Assembly (NCBI GenBank): GCA_036852015.1
Contig: JAANDG010000035.1
Coordinates: 308,501 to 372,500 of the forward strand
DNA from: Pelodera strongyloides
Lineage: Eukaryota; Nematoda; Chromadorea; Rhabditida; Rhabditidae
Direction of reading: 5' to 3'
Length of the DNA: 64,000 nucleotides
Both the position numbers and the translations under genes were made by a program. Positions 1 through 10,136 of this stretch are shown here, one piece after another. Under the pieces are notes generated by a model. It had not been told where the DNA came from and made no database searches. It saw nothing but the letters and a program-made list of their open reading frames with translations. How positions within the stretch are numbered: the first letter of the stretch is position 1; the number at the start of each line of letters is the position of its first letter.

Positions 1-886
1 TTTTCCAATCTGCACTATGCTTCCTGTTTATCAGAATTTTCGGACGGTAAGTAAAGTTTTATGCGAAAAAAGCTGGTTTGGTGCGCTGTCACTCAATAAA
101 TGCGGAAAAGAATGCGCCGCTTACATATGGCACCTTTACGTCGGTGTGCCATACAGAGTCATAATCAGAGGCCGTATTCATCAACACGCAAGGAGTCCTC
201 CCTAGTCTCCCCAAGGAGCTAAAGAGCGTGTAGTGTAGAGAGTGCGAGAGCAGAAGAGATTCAGAGCGCTAGGGAAGACTCCCTGTGTGTTGGTGCCTAG
301 GGCAGAGCAGACTCCCTGTGTGTTGGTGCCTAGGGAAGACTCCCTGTGTGTTGGTGCCTAGGGAAGACTCCCGGTGTGTTGGTGCCTAGGGAAGACTCCC
401 TGTGTGTTGGTGCCTAGGGAAGACTCCCTGTGTGTTCGTGCCTAGGGAAGACTCCCTGTGTGTTGGTGAATTTAGCCCCAGAAAGAGAAGTTGCTGTGAG
501 ATCGTCATAGGCGAGCACGCAGTCTTGGCTAGAAGCTCGGGGTGGTTAACATCGAACAACTCCTAACGTGTCAGTCTAATCAGAGGCCGCATTCACCAAC
601 ACACAGGGAGCCCTCCTTAGGCTTACGAGCGCTCTGAGCTGAAGAGTGCGTAAAGAGAGCTCTCGCACTCTCTTTTAGCTCGAGGCCAGGGAGGGTTCCC
701 TGCGTGTTGGTGAATACATTGTCAACTATTCATCCTTCCAGAAACTACACCAAACAACAAAAGTGGACTGCGTGGACCGTGAGCACCGTGCTCGCTCATT
801 GGTACACGAATCGACACCCCGGAGTGCCGGTGAAGATGAAGTCGCTGGAAGAATACAAGAGAACCGCCATGAAGATCAACTACTAA
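1..886 (+). CDS. 3' end of an unrecognised plus-strand gene (two exons)
   Basis: Two exons can be proposed. Bases 1-46 end at a strong donor (ACG|gtaagt), and read in the phase required by the next exon they are open and hydrophobic (FQSALCFLFIRIFG). The last exon is 742-886, after the acceptor ttccag. It reads NYTKQQKWTAWTVSTVLAHW and continues through a basic tail ending KINY and stop TAA at 884-886. The phases agree (two bases carried over, one base at the start of the last exon). The residue pattern suggests a membrane segment followed by a short cytoplasmic tail. The intron holds the 28-bp repeat array and inverted repeats. I do not recognise the family. The call rests on frame, splice-site agreement and the AATAAA that follows, so it is moderate to weak. 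Confidence 0.4.
164..717. repeat. Inverted-repeat element with 28-bp tandem array
   Basis: The ends share an inverted motif. GAGGCCGTATTCATCAACAC at about 169 and its relative near 582 face TGTGTTGGTGAAT at about 460-473 and GCGTGTTGGTGAAT at 702-715. Between 270 and 473 a 28-bp unit (core AGACTCCCTGTGTGTTGGTG) is repeated about seven times with few changes. The layout is that of one or two small MITE-like elements whose terminal sequence was amplified into a minisatellite. It has no coding content. Confidence 0.65.
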
Positions 887-1032
887 TAAGACTAAACCTT
901 CTTTACATTCCGTTCATAAAATATTTTTTAATTGTACTGAAGACGTCGAGCAATTCATCATCTGGAACTCGTCGCCTTTGCCAGGACCTCTGCAGAACAT
1001 GCCACATCAAACTTTGAATTTGAACTCAGTTG

Positions 1033-1038
1033 AATAAA
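1033..1038 (+). terminator. Polyadenylation signal AATAAA
   Basis: A canonical AATAAA lies 147 bases after the stop codon of the upstream terminal exon, in a suitable place for the end of that transcript. It is a short motif, so it only supports the gene call weakly. Confidence 0.4.
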
Positions 1039-1039
1039 G

Positions 1040-2585
1040 GCGCACGCTCTTGAAGATTTATTATTTATTTTAATGAGGAAGCATGGCCTATGGCATCGTA
1101 CTCTTCTTTCTTATAATACGTCATGGATCTTATTATAAAAAAATCGATAACGCACAGTTTACTGCCTACTCTATACTTTTTCCTCTTCTCACTTTTTTTA
1201 AAGAAATGCTGCATCTTCTGAACATAACGCTCTATAATACACTAACTACACCGAAGAGTTACGTTGGGATACACTAGAATACAGTATTATTCACAAAGTT
1301 AGATTTTTTTTCTTGAATTTTTTATTTTCATTTTCGTAAGCTGTAATGAATTGAATTTGAATAATCATGTTACATCTCGTTTTCGTGTCCCTGTGATAGT
1401 AATTGTGCCATTCTGGCCTCCTCAGCTATCCTTTCAAAAACACGCCACATGTCGCTTTAAGGCAAAAACTTTATTATGCTATGCCCAATATAAGACTTTT
1501 AGCGCATTATACGTGCGTAAATTCCAATTCATCAGCCATGCATAATGGGATTGGGATTGATGGAAAGTTCACGCATTCACATGCATTATTGAAGTTATCG
1601 GATATTATAATTTTGCAGGAATCTAACAGGCTAGAGCACAACCAAACACTGAGGAAGGTTGGCGTGCCAGCGGTAACCTTACGGCGGGCGTGCAAAGCCC
1701 ATATGAAACGTTAGTGGGCTTCTTGCAACGTTAGTAGGCAACTTGCACGCCAGTACCCAACGGCGGCCACTTTTCAACGCAGTATGCACGCCGTACCGTT
1801 GCCGTTTGCACGCGTTGAGGTTGACTAACTGAATACGACTTTGTGTCAGTCGTCATTCGTCATGTGCATACACCAATTGTTAGAAGGTGTTTCTTTATTT
1901 CTGTTACCATTTGACATTTCGGCGGCTAGGAAACCTATGATTAGCTTATTCTTGTTTACATAAAGCGTTGCTAGGTAATCTTTTTTTACTCGACGGAATG
2001 TAACGATAGTATTGATTGATTATTGTTCACGTGAATCCAAGCAAGGATAAAACAAGTTTATTCAACAAAAAACGGCAAAATGCAATGACAATCATTATTG
2101 AAGCGGGATACGGCGAAAATATAGACGAGCCATATTTTAGTGCTCGACCTTGCAGCGAGAAGTCCCGGGGTACGAAAGCTTCTCGCTGCGAAGGATTTCA
2201 TTTCTTGTTAAATGGAACTCTTAGTGTGATGGCCAGCATCTTCTAACCGATACTTTTGTTACATAGGGTCATCTGGGCAAGGCGAAGTTTCTCGTCTGAA
2301 AAAAAGCACATCAACTATATGCAAATTCAAGCGCATTGCGCTTCCACTATAGTCATAGCCAGATCATGTTACCTTTATTTATAAAAATTGGCACTTTATA
2401 TTTTTGTTATCTTGATATCCGTATTGTACCTACGCTGGAAAATTTGCATGTGATACGCATATCATATGCATCCAATGCAAATTCTGTGCTCGTACGGGAA
2501 GCTTCACGCACCAAATTTACATAGGATACATAAGATATGCGAATCATATGCAACTCCCAGAGAAGATGCACTACAAACGACTGCT
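1040..2585. other. Non-coding stretch, no gene recognised
   Basis: Nothing here supports a gene: open frames are short and have no matching splice sites or family motifs. A small hairpin lies at about 2152-2188 (GCAGCGAGAAG facing CTTCTCGCTGC). Bases 2436-2560 look like a degraded copy of the palindrome seen intact at 51,028-51,197, sharing GGAAAATTTGCAT and the ATACATAAGATATGCG-like arm. Confidence 0.4.
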
Positions 2586-2642
2586 TTAAAACGAAATATC
2601 GAGCGTTTTTTACAACGCATCGTGGACAAAAGAATGATTATG

Positions 2643-2993
2643 TGTTATGTCCCTCACTCCAGGAGGAACATACGATGTAGATGTAGATCACAAAGCAGTA
2701 ACGACGAGACGTCTTCTTCAAACAGCTTTATTGATAGCGGTATCGGAGACAACAAACGGGCGTAGCGACGACGTAAAAAACCCCATGAGCTAACACCGGG
2801 GTGTTCTTATATACTAGTGGTAACAATTGCATCACAGACAATTAGAACAATTAACTTGCCTGCGGCAACATACAATTAGCGAATGAAACACATATGATTA
2901 GAAGATCAGAAATCAAACGTGTGAGTGTAATAAAACAACTAGAAACATTACACTAAAAACTATTAAGTCTTAGGTATAGTGTAATACCTAACA
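2643..2993 (-). repeat. E1 LTR (3' LTR on the coding strand)
   Basis: 351 bp beginning TGTTATGTCCC and ending ATACCTAACA. It matches 5380-5729 almost throughout. The minus strand carries AATAAA (plus-strand TTTATT within CAGCTTTATTGATAGC), which fits transcription on the minus strand. Confidence 0.92.
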
Positions 2994-3004
2994 CCTCCCT
3001 TTTT
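2994..3004 (-). promoter_or_regulatory. E1 polypurine tract
   Basis: The minus strand reads AAAAAGGGAGG directly before the LTR. This is the expected position and composition for the plus-strand primer of reverse transcription. Confidence 0.75.
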
Positions 3005-3060
3005 AGAATTGAAGCTATACTAACAAAGTGAACCGGGAAACTACACGGAGTTAGTAATGC

Positions 3061-3378
3061 TTATTTTGAGGCTTGTCCTCCACCACGGGGATTGAGCTCC
3101 AGCTTCGTAGGACCACGCCTTGCCCTTCCAGGTCTCCTTAGCTTCGGGGTACTCGACTTCGGCACTGGTGCTGTGGACGGCGTAGACGCTTCATCTTTGA
3201 ACACGTCTTCTTCTGGAGTATCGTCTTGTACCTCCGCGTCCCCTCCTTTTGTGGCTTCAACTCCTCCTCCTTCTTCTGCAACTGTCTCCGATGAGACAAC
3301 TGGCAGCGGGGTCCGGAGATCTTCGGATCTCGACCCTTGCGTATTTCTCACGAGCAACTCCTTGGAGTCGTCCTCTAG
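3061..3378 (-). pseudogene. E1 pol C-terminal tail after the deletion joint
   Basis: Downstream of the truncated RT frame, and in the same frame after a TAG codon, lies about 100 codons of hydrophilic sequence ending in a basic, proline-rich stretch (RRPGRARRGPTKLE). Such tails are typical of the end of Ty3/gypsy pol after integrase. The joint, DAYLKV followed by stop and then LEDDSKELL, marks where roughly two thirds of pol was removed. The tail would not be translated from the present frame without passing the stop. Confidence 0.6.
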
Positions 3379-4494
3379 CTAAACTTTAAGGTAGGCATCC
3401 TTACAGTCAAGCCTTGTGAAGACAGTACCACCGTGAATAGTCGTCATATTCTCCTCTGTTGTCTCAATCGGAAGCGTGAGGTCTTTCAATGCCGTCAGTC
3501 CAGAACTGAATTCCGCACAGACTCTCACACTGCCAACCGACTTCAGACTCGGTGCTGCCCAAGCTGAATAGGCAACACGCTCAATGACTCCAAGTTGCTC
3601 CTTCTCCTGCCGACACAGCTCTTGCTCGTTTTCCTCATAATGGTCTGGCACCATTCTCTTAGGACGAAACGCAGCTTTCGATCCCTCCTTCCTGAGCTGT
3701 CGGTGTGCTTGCGTCTTCTTACGCAGACCAAGCTTGGTGGTAAAGACATCAGCGAATTGCGTCTTGAGCGCACCCACGTACCTCGCAGCAGATTCACACT
3801 TCGATGTTCTTATAGAAGACTTACTGGAGACCCGACCACACACAGCATCCATCACGGATCTGAATGACGGGAACCTCTCCAACCAGTCCAGCCCTAGGAG
3901 GTCCACCCTAGCGGTGACGTGCACGAACCCGGTGATCTGCTCGCCCTGGTAAGAGACGTTGCACTCGAATGCACCAAGCATCTCGAGCTTCCCTCCGTTT
4001 GCAGCGGTCGCGACTATACTTGGGGATGACAAGCATGGTCGACCGAGCGCCTTCCATGTGGCTTCGGATATCAACGTCAAATCCGAACCTGTGTCCAACT
4101 GAAGTCGCATCTTCCTTCCATTCATCAGAATGTTAACGCATCTGCGGCCAACAGATCGCGAAGACACTTCAAGGACTTTCCTGGGTTTCCTCTGTTGACA
4201 GACAACAGCAAAATGCCCTCGTCTACCACAATTATTACAAGTCTTCTCCTGCGCAGGACACGACCGATGTCCGCTGTCCCTGCCACAGTACTTGCAACTC
4301 TCTTGTGTAAACTTTCCTTCGTCTTTCCTGTGCTCTCTAGAAGATTTGCCGATCTTACTCACGACTACCGAGGTAACCGGGAGGTCAATGTCATCCTTGT
4401 GCTCAAAGTACCTGTCAATAGCCTCGCCAACATCATCGAGCGACATATCCGGAGTGCGATCCAAAGCCCTGATTAGCCAGGCACGCATCTCCAT
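3379..4494 (-). pseudogene. E1 gag/pol fragment: zinc knuckles, protease, start of RT
   Basis: An open frame of 371 codons. In order it has: the C-terminal part of gag; two CCHC-like knuckles (CKYCGRDSGHRSC and CNNCGRRGHFAVVC, about residues 68-98); a retropepsin active site (LQLDTGSDLTLIS, about residue 132); and the N-terminal fingers of a Ty3/gypsy RT (RPKRMVPDHY, ERVAYSAWAAP, VRVCAEFSSG). It stops at FTRLDCKDAYLKV, just after the first catalytic Asp region of RT. The frame is shifted relative to the upstream gag frame near 4530-4560, inside gag, so this looks like a mutation and not a designed gag-pol shift. Confidence 0.85.
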
Positions 4495-4526
4495 GTCCTC
4501 ATGATTCCGCAGACTATTCAGATAAT

Positions 4527-5138
4527 TTAGCAGCGGAATTGAGTATCTGTAAGCTCACTGTAAGCGAACTCGTCACAAGCCTGATTGACCACACCGATGT
4601 GCGTCTTGTAGTCCATCCCGGCCTGTTTGATCACATGTAGACACTCAATGCGCTTCCGGAACAAAGATTTCTTCGTCACGAAGACAATCTTCCAGTTCTC
4701 TATGACTTCCGACAGCCTCATCTCAATTGGTCTCTTGGGAAGACAACGCAATTTGAGATCTGTTTCTTGCTGCGGACCGAGACGAGACAACAGAAACCGT
4801 ATTATGTTGCTCTCCGGAACACATGCGGCTTGAACCTCCACCAGATCCTCATGATCCTTGTACCAGTTCGCGAAGCTTGCTCCTTGGTCAACATTGTACT
4901 CGAACAGCGGAATATTCTTATACAACACATCCAACATGCCTCTCGCCTCCGATGTTAATGGCTCCGCCTCCCGAACTCCGGTACCTTCGTCCTCCGCATT
5001 ACTGCCAGCCTCCTGCTCCAGACGCTGCAGTCTCTCCACGGTATTCGCCTGATTCATCCGCAACGCTTTCTGACCCTCCTCGAGTCTCGCGAGCGTGCTC
5101 AGAAGCACCTGCCAGTTATTCACGTTCTCGTCAGCCAT
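4527..5138 (-). CDS. E1 gag N-terminal part
   Basis: About 204 codons from the ATG at 5138 (MADENVNNWQVLLSTLARLE). It opens with a short coiled-coil-like stretch, then a gag capsid-like region (FEYNVDQGASFANWYKDHED, RFLLSRLGP, WKIVFVTKKSLFRKRIECL). The spacing and residues resemble the capsid of Ty3/gypsy elements. It ends at an early stop because of a frame change shared with the next ORF, so the knuckles are now in another frame. It would act in particle assembly in an intact relative. Confidence 0.75.
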   Translation of the reverse strand: MADENVNNWQVLLSTLARLEEGQKALRMNQANTVERLQRLEQEAGSNAEDEGTGVREAEPLTSEARGMLDVLYKNIPLFEYNVDQGASFANWYKDHEDLVEVQAACVPESNIIRFLLSRLGPQQETDLKLRCLPKRPIEMRLSEVIENWKIVFVTKKSLFRKRIECLHVIKQAGMDYKTHIGVVNQACDEFAYSELTDTQFRC

Positions 5139-5360
5139 GTTAACCACGTTAACAAGCTCGACCACAGAACTGAATCAACCAACACTGCCACAACTCCACT
5201 TGCCAATGATCTACGGTGCCAGACACACTAGCCAACCGCCAAGACCAACCACTCCACAAGAGAACTTGAACCGGATCCTGATCTACGGAAGAGTCACCAA
5301 GACCTCAACCGAAACGACCAACACCACGGATCAAACACGAAGATCGTTTCCACTCCTGAA

Positions 5361-5378
5361 TTCGATTCCTGAACGCCA
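5361..5378 (-). promoter_or_regulatory. E1 tRNA primer-binding site
   Basis: One base inside the 5' LTR the minus strand reads TGGCGTTCAGGAATCGAA. Its complement looks like a tRNA 3' end (TTCGATTCC, a T-loop, then acceptor strand and CCA). I cannot assign the tRNA. Confidence 0.75.
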
Positions 5379-5379
5379 G

Positions 5380-5729
5380 TGTTATGTCCCTCACTCCAGG
5401 AGGAACATACGATGTAGATGTAGATCACAGAGCAGTAACGACGAGACGTCTTCTTCAAACAGCTTTATTGATAGCGGTATCGGAGACAACAAACGGGCGT
5501 AGCGACGACGTAAAAAACCCCATGAGCTAACACCGGGGTGTTCTTATATACTAGTGGTAACAATTGCATCACAGACAATTAGAAAATTAACTTGCCTGCG
5601 GCAACATACAATTAGCGAATGAAACACCTATGATAAGAAGATCAGAAATCAAACGTGTGAGTGTAATAAAACAACTAGAAACATTACACTACAAACTATT
5701 AAGTCTTAGGTATAGTGTAATACCTAACA
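5380..5729 (-). repeat. E1 LTR (5' LTR on the coding strand)
   Basis: 350 bp, near-identical to 2643-2993: one single-base indel and a few substitutions seen by eye. It is bounded on the outside by TTATG (5730-5734), matching 2638-2642. Confidence 0.92.
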
Positions 5730-6079
5730 TTATGCATTTATGCAAATTTGCTCGAATTTAGCTCGATTTTTCATTATAATTTATGTTATTTTGCATAAGT
5801 TGCATAAGAATGCTGGTGTACTCGATGTGTTTCAAAAACGGTAATGTTTACATGATGTTCTCACGAAAGGTTATAAAATCTGTTTCCGAAAACCTTACGC
5901 AGTGTTATAAAGTCCGGTTGTATGCTTATGTATATACTTGCAAGCGAATCACGAGAGACCATAATGGGTTCAGCTAATAAGCTACACTATCATGAGCACT
6001 GCTACAACGTATGTTTCAAAAAACGGCCGTTCGGTCGCTTTAAAAAATACAATACACGAAGGAGGGGAGTGGTCGAACC

Positions 6080-8928
6080 TGAGGTCCGGTATATCATTCT
6101 CGTGTAAAGCCTCCATTTCCTCTCTTTCTTGCTCGTCATCGTCGCTTTCATCGTCTAGCTCCTGAAATTAGTGCAATTATTAAAGCGAAGTACCGGCCGG
6201 TTTTTGAAACGCATTGCGTACACCTGCTTTCTTATGCTACTTATGAAGAATATGCAAACGAGCAAAAATTATAATAAAAACTAAATCCCAATAAGACCCC
6301 ACTTTGCGTAAATGCATAGAAATGCAAGTAATTGAGATGCGTTTCAAAAACCGGCCGGCATTACGCTTGAAAAAAATGAGAAGAACATCAGTTGTGAAAC
6401 GACAAACTGTCTACTCTTTAGACTTTAGAGTTTAAAGATTCAGGCGCATTTCAGCCTTCCCCACTATTTTATTCATTCATCTGATCCTCCGTATCGAAAA
6501 ACATAATACATTTTCCTTATTTTTTTTTTTTGGAACAACATTCGTGATGAAAAAGACCATTTACGATGGCCGGTATTACCCAGGAACTTGACATAGTTAC
6601 CAAGATAACAAACATTTTGTCCGATTTTCCGTTGTGCTCAGAGGCCGGTTTCAATGAAAATTACCGGCAGGATATGTTACAGGAACCTCCTCTTTAGCTG
6701 CTCTCACCCTTTTTCAGCGTTTGCCTGGGCAGTGAGAATAATAATAGAAATGACGCTAAACTGTGGCCGTATGCACGAACGCGCCGGGAAGCTCCCAGCC
6801 TCCCAGTGGGAGGTGAGAGAAAGAGAGGGATCACACGAATCAGAGACACGCAGAGACAAATTCTCCCACCCTGGGAGGTTCCCGGCGTTCGCGCATACGG
6901 CCACTGGAGACGCCCGCAACCTAGCGCAGTGGTAAATTTTATAAGGACCGGCCTCAGAAGATCGGTGACCTGCCTTTTAGTAAACAATTTGAAACTTACG
7001 TCAAATTCTTCGTCGGAGTCGGCGTCGGTGTCGGCGTCAGAGTCGGCGTCAGTGTCGGCGTCAGAGTCGGCGTCGGAGTTGGAGTTCAGTAAAGCCTGTA
7101 TCCTACGGTTGAGATCCTCTGCCTAAAATGGAGTAGAATGGTTCTTTTTACATTTGAAACAGCCGTTATAAATAACAGCCGGTTGGAGGTTCGACAACAT
7201 CATGTCAAATGCTCCTTATATAATTAATTGGTATGCACGTTTGTTATTTATCATTTGTTGCATAATGTTTCGCACGCAGCTTCTTGTAATACGGTTACAT
7301 AGTATATTGGGTGAACCCGTTTCGAGACGGTTCACTTTTTCGCACAGCCGGCCCATCTGGTGACCGATTCATGACCAACTCGTGACAAAGTTTCATCGAA
7401 AGCCATCACCAGTTGGTCCCCAAATGGTCATCACGAACCAGTCATGAGTCAATGAGCAGATGGTTTCTCGGAAAGAAACATTTGGTGATGGGCCAACAAC
7501 ATTTTTATGTGATTGCGGCAAGCAGTTCGGTTTTCTGTGTACCGCACCCAACAACTTGGGTACCTCGGTAGAATTGAAGAACACTACCCCCTGGATTGAA
7601 GAACACTACCCCTTTTTGAAAAATATTACCCCATGCAAAATAATACCCCCATTTTACAAAATACTACCCCCCTGTCTTTACAAAATACTACCCCTTTCTA
7701 GTGGGGTAGTGTTATTCAATTGGTGGGGTAGTCATATTCAATGGTGGGGTAGTCATATTCAATGGTGGGGTAGTCATATTCAATGGTGGGGTAGTCATAT
7801 TCAATGGTGGGGGTAGTCATATTCAATGGTGGGGTAGTCATACTCAATTGATGGGGGTAGTATTTTGTAATTTTTCTCACGGGGTAGTAAAAGCCAATGG
7901 GTGGGGGTAATATTTTGTAAGAAGGGGTAGTATTTTCACATGTAGGGGGTAGCGTAATTCAAGGTTACCTAGGGTTTGAAGATCACTACCCCGCCATTGA
8001 AGAACACTACCCCACCATTGAAGAACACTACCCCCTCCTTACAATTTACTACCCCCTTGACTTGGGTAATAAAATGTCAAAAGGGGTAGTGTTCTTCAAT
8101 GGTGGGGTAGTACTTTGCATGCTGCAAAATGCTACCCCCATACATTTGGGGTAGTATATTTCAAATTTGGGTAGTATTCTTCAGTGGGGTAGTATTCTTC
8201 AATTTTACCGGGTACCTCTTGGTTTCGCGCATTCGTTGTGGTCGTAAAAAATAAAGGCACCCGACTTCAGACTCCTCCTTTATATAAACAGATAAACAAT
8301 TACCTTCTGTCGGAACAGCTCGGCTTTTTCGGCTTGCCTCCTATCAAATGCATTGCAATAGTGTATAAAATCCAACAAAGGTTGCATCGCTTCCTTGCCT
8401 TTTCTCGCGTCTTCAAGGATTTGCCTTTGCCTACTAAATTCATTTAAATTCATTTATTAATTTATTAATTTATTATTTATTAAGTACATAACACCACAGG
8501 ATGTGCATCATGATAAAGAGAAAGTAATCTACTTCTAAAAACTCGTCGCTTGACTTGTATATATGCTTTGGTTATCCATAAGCCAAATTATGAACATTTA
8601 ACAAATATAGGTTCGGAGTTCGGACCTTTGATCCAATATAAAACAAAAGAATTGTCGAAACCACTGAAAAAACCGTCATTCAGCACAAAAAAAACCATCT
8701 GGTGACCAGTTCGTGTCAGGTTCGCTACCATGCCGTGGTGACTATCTGTGGCGATAAACCTGGCAATGTTCACGAAGAGGTCAACAAAAGGGCCGGCCCA
8801 TGAAAATCTCATTGAACTGTCACCAAATGGCTCCTCCCTTTCCTAGGAATTACAAGACCATTGCAATAATTTACCTGGGTGACATATCCGACATGAGTTC
8901 GTTCATCTCTTTGGCTAGATCGTCGGTC
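6080..8928 (-). CDS. Unrecognised acidic coiled-coil-like protein (four exons)
   Basis: Four minus-strand exons join in consistent phase: 8875-8928 (TDDLAKEMNELMSDMSP), 8304-8433 (RQRQILEDARKGKEAMQPLL ... AELFRQK), 7000-7122 (AEDLNRRIQALLNSNSDADS and further Asp/Ser/Ala/Thr repeats to DEEFD) and 6161 down to about 6080 (ELDDESDDDEQEREEMEALH). Donors are gtaaat, gtaatt and gtaagt; acceptors are tctag, tttag, ttttag and cag. The first and last exons of the gene are not found. The end of the last one runs into MITE-like sequence and may use a donor near 6070. Helical charged stretches suggest a coiled coil or scaffold. I do not recognise the family. Introns hold MITEs and the GGGGTAGT repeat cluster. 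Confidence 0.55.
6181..6369. repeat. MITE family A
   Basis: Terminal inverted repeats: TAAAGCGAAGTACCGGCCGG at the left and CAAAAACCGGCCGGCATTAC at the right, with an AT-rich core and no ORF. It lies in the intron of the flanking minus-strand gene or just past its last exon. Confidence 0.8.
6637..6959. repeat. Nested MITE pair (GAGGCCGGT-type outside, ATGCACGAACGC-type inside)
   Basis: The outer ends are AGAGGCCGGTTTCA and its inverted form near 6945-6957. Inside, 6770-6905 has its own ends, GTATGCACGAACGCGCCGGG facing CCGGCGTTCGCGCATAC. The inner family recurs at 49,976-50,118 and 57,902-58,020. Confidence 0.65.
7558..8216. repeat. GGGGTAGT repeat cluster with inverted ends
   Basis: The ends GGTACCTCGGTAGAATTGAAG and the inverted ATTTTACCGGGTACC enclose many copies of GGGGTAGT / ACTACCCC. 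At 7720-7850 there is a direct array of a 21-bp unit (GGGGTAGTCATATTCAATGGT, about six copies). The left half mostly carries the ACTACCCC strand and later parts both strands, so the whole can fold on itself. The frames open here are repeat artefacts. Confidence 0.75.
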
Positions 8929-9011
8929 CTAGAAGAGAATGCAATGCTTAGTTTTTATTTACAACGCAACCTTGGCTTTTTCTCAGAAATATTGGCCACA
9001 CGCTTCTTACT

Positions 9012-9190
9012 TTGAAGCGAAATGTCGACCGGTTTTTGAAACGCAGAGTGGACAACTGAATTCTCATGCAGTTTATGCAAATAAACATAGATTAGAATAA
9101 AAAAGTGAGCTAAATTCGAGCAAATTAGCATAAATACGTAAAAATTCAGTTATCCACCATGTGTTTCAACACAGGCCAGTGTTCGCTCTA
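9012..9190. repeat. MITE family A (diverged)
   Basis: Left end GAAGCGAAATGTCGACCGG, then TTTTTGAAACGCAGAGTGG; right end ATGTGTTTCAACACAGGCCAG and TTCGCTCTAA. The core is AT-rich, as in the other copies. Confidence 0.65.
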
Positions 9191-9439
9191 ATTGTAAGAT
9201 ACAACGACCGGTTTTCTAGATATATGCTAATTATATAATCAGTCTAAAAGTCGTGCGGTAGTCATCGGAGTACAACGGCTGGAACGTTTCGGGTGTGCTC
9301 TCCACTAGGACGACTCACACGGCCATCTTGAATTCGATTTAGTTTTATTACTTACAAATAGGGTGCCATAAGCGATAGAAGCTCTGTCGTCGCTTCAGCA
9401 GTCATTTTAGCAAAGGAGGCGACGGTGTGCGTTGTGAAT

Positions 9440-9467
9440 GCTTAGGCTTAGGCTTAGGCCTAGGCTT
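9440..9467 (+). repeat. Interstitial telomere-like repeat (TTAGGC)
   Basis: Three to four units of CTTAGG/TTAGGC followed by CCTAGGCTTA. It is the only tract in the window with TTAGGC on the plus strand; the others read GCCTAA. Confidence 0.8.
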
Positions 9468-9984
9468 ATTTCCTGGAATAGTGTTAGTATGTAAAGGAAA
9501 AGGTTTAGATACATGTTTGACAACGAATTTCTACATATAATCTACTATGGTTGGAAACTGGCGAACAGAGTTTCCAAAACTTTTGCAGAGGATCGGGCTC
9601 CAACCTGCTCTCATAATAAACCCCACAGCATCATGTTTTTCTTATAAACTACTCAAAATTTGCTAAAAACTAAAAAAATAATACGTACTCGATAAGAAAT
9701 CAAATAAGCTGTTATAAGTAACAAATTAAAATGCATAGTTTATCACCAAACTAAGTTTTTCACTCTTTATCATTCTTACTCGCCTTACTGGCAAGCTTTT
9801 TATTCAATTGCTGCTTAATATTCAGACTAGAAGAGACTTTAACGCGTTAACCTTCAATTATGCCCTTCCTTACATATCACATGCAAATAATTCGAACACT
9901 TTGCTAAAATCGAGTATAACAAACATTTTGGCCGGCTTTGGCTGCGTACTCAGCACAACGTTCTATTCCAGGATGCGCTGCCAA

Positions 9985-10136
9985 AGGGATAGTGCCGGGT
10001 TAGCCGCCCTGCGGCGGTAAATCTTTGTGAAATGGGTGGAGGGTTAGCAGGTTAGCTACCCCACGGGGCAGCCACCCTGAGGATAAAGTTAACCTATCCT
10101 AACCGGTGTTAAATTTTTGTGAAACCGGCCTCTGAC
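9985..10136. repeat. MITE-like element with GAGGCCGGT-type ends
   Basis: The right end GTGAAACCGGCCTCTGA is the inverse of the AGAGGCCGGTTTCA end at 6637. The left part GGTTAGCCGCCCTGCGG faces CCCCACGGGGCAGCCACC. It is non-coding. Confidence 0.45.

Larger units (their letters stand above)
2643..5729 (-). mobile_element. E1: internally deleted Ty3/gypsy-like LTR retrotransposon
   Basis: The element is complete at both ends: LTRs of 351 and 350 bp, both TGTTATG...CCTAACA on the plus strand, flanked by a perfect TTATG target duplication. On the coding (minus) strand the order is LTR, primer-binding site, gag, zinc knuckles, protease, the first part of reverse transcriptase, then the C-terminal tail of pol, a purine tract and LTR. 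Most of RT, all of RNase H and the integrase core are missing, so it cannot have moved by its own enzymes in this form. The LTRs differ at about five positions by eye, which points to a fairly recent insertion. It was probably moved in trans by a full-length relative. Confidence 0.9.
2586..5842. repeat. MITE family A copy, split by retroelement E1
   Basis: The left arm at 2586-2642 (TTTAAAACGAAATATCGAGCG and the following ACGCATCGTGGACA motif) and the right part at 5730-5842 (AATTTGCTCGAATTTAGCTC, then GATGTGTTTCAAAAACGG) are the two halves of one family A element. They are separated by E1. The 5-bp TTATG sits on both sides of E1, so E1 entered a pre-existing MITE. The outer end of the right terminal repeat looks eroded. 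Confidence 0.7.

Noticed and set aside
270..473. Regular 28-bp repeats that could suggest a CRISPR-like array
   Set aside because: The units are contiguous with no unique spacers, and the context is eukaryotic; it is a minisatellite.
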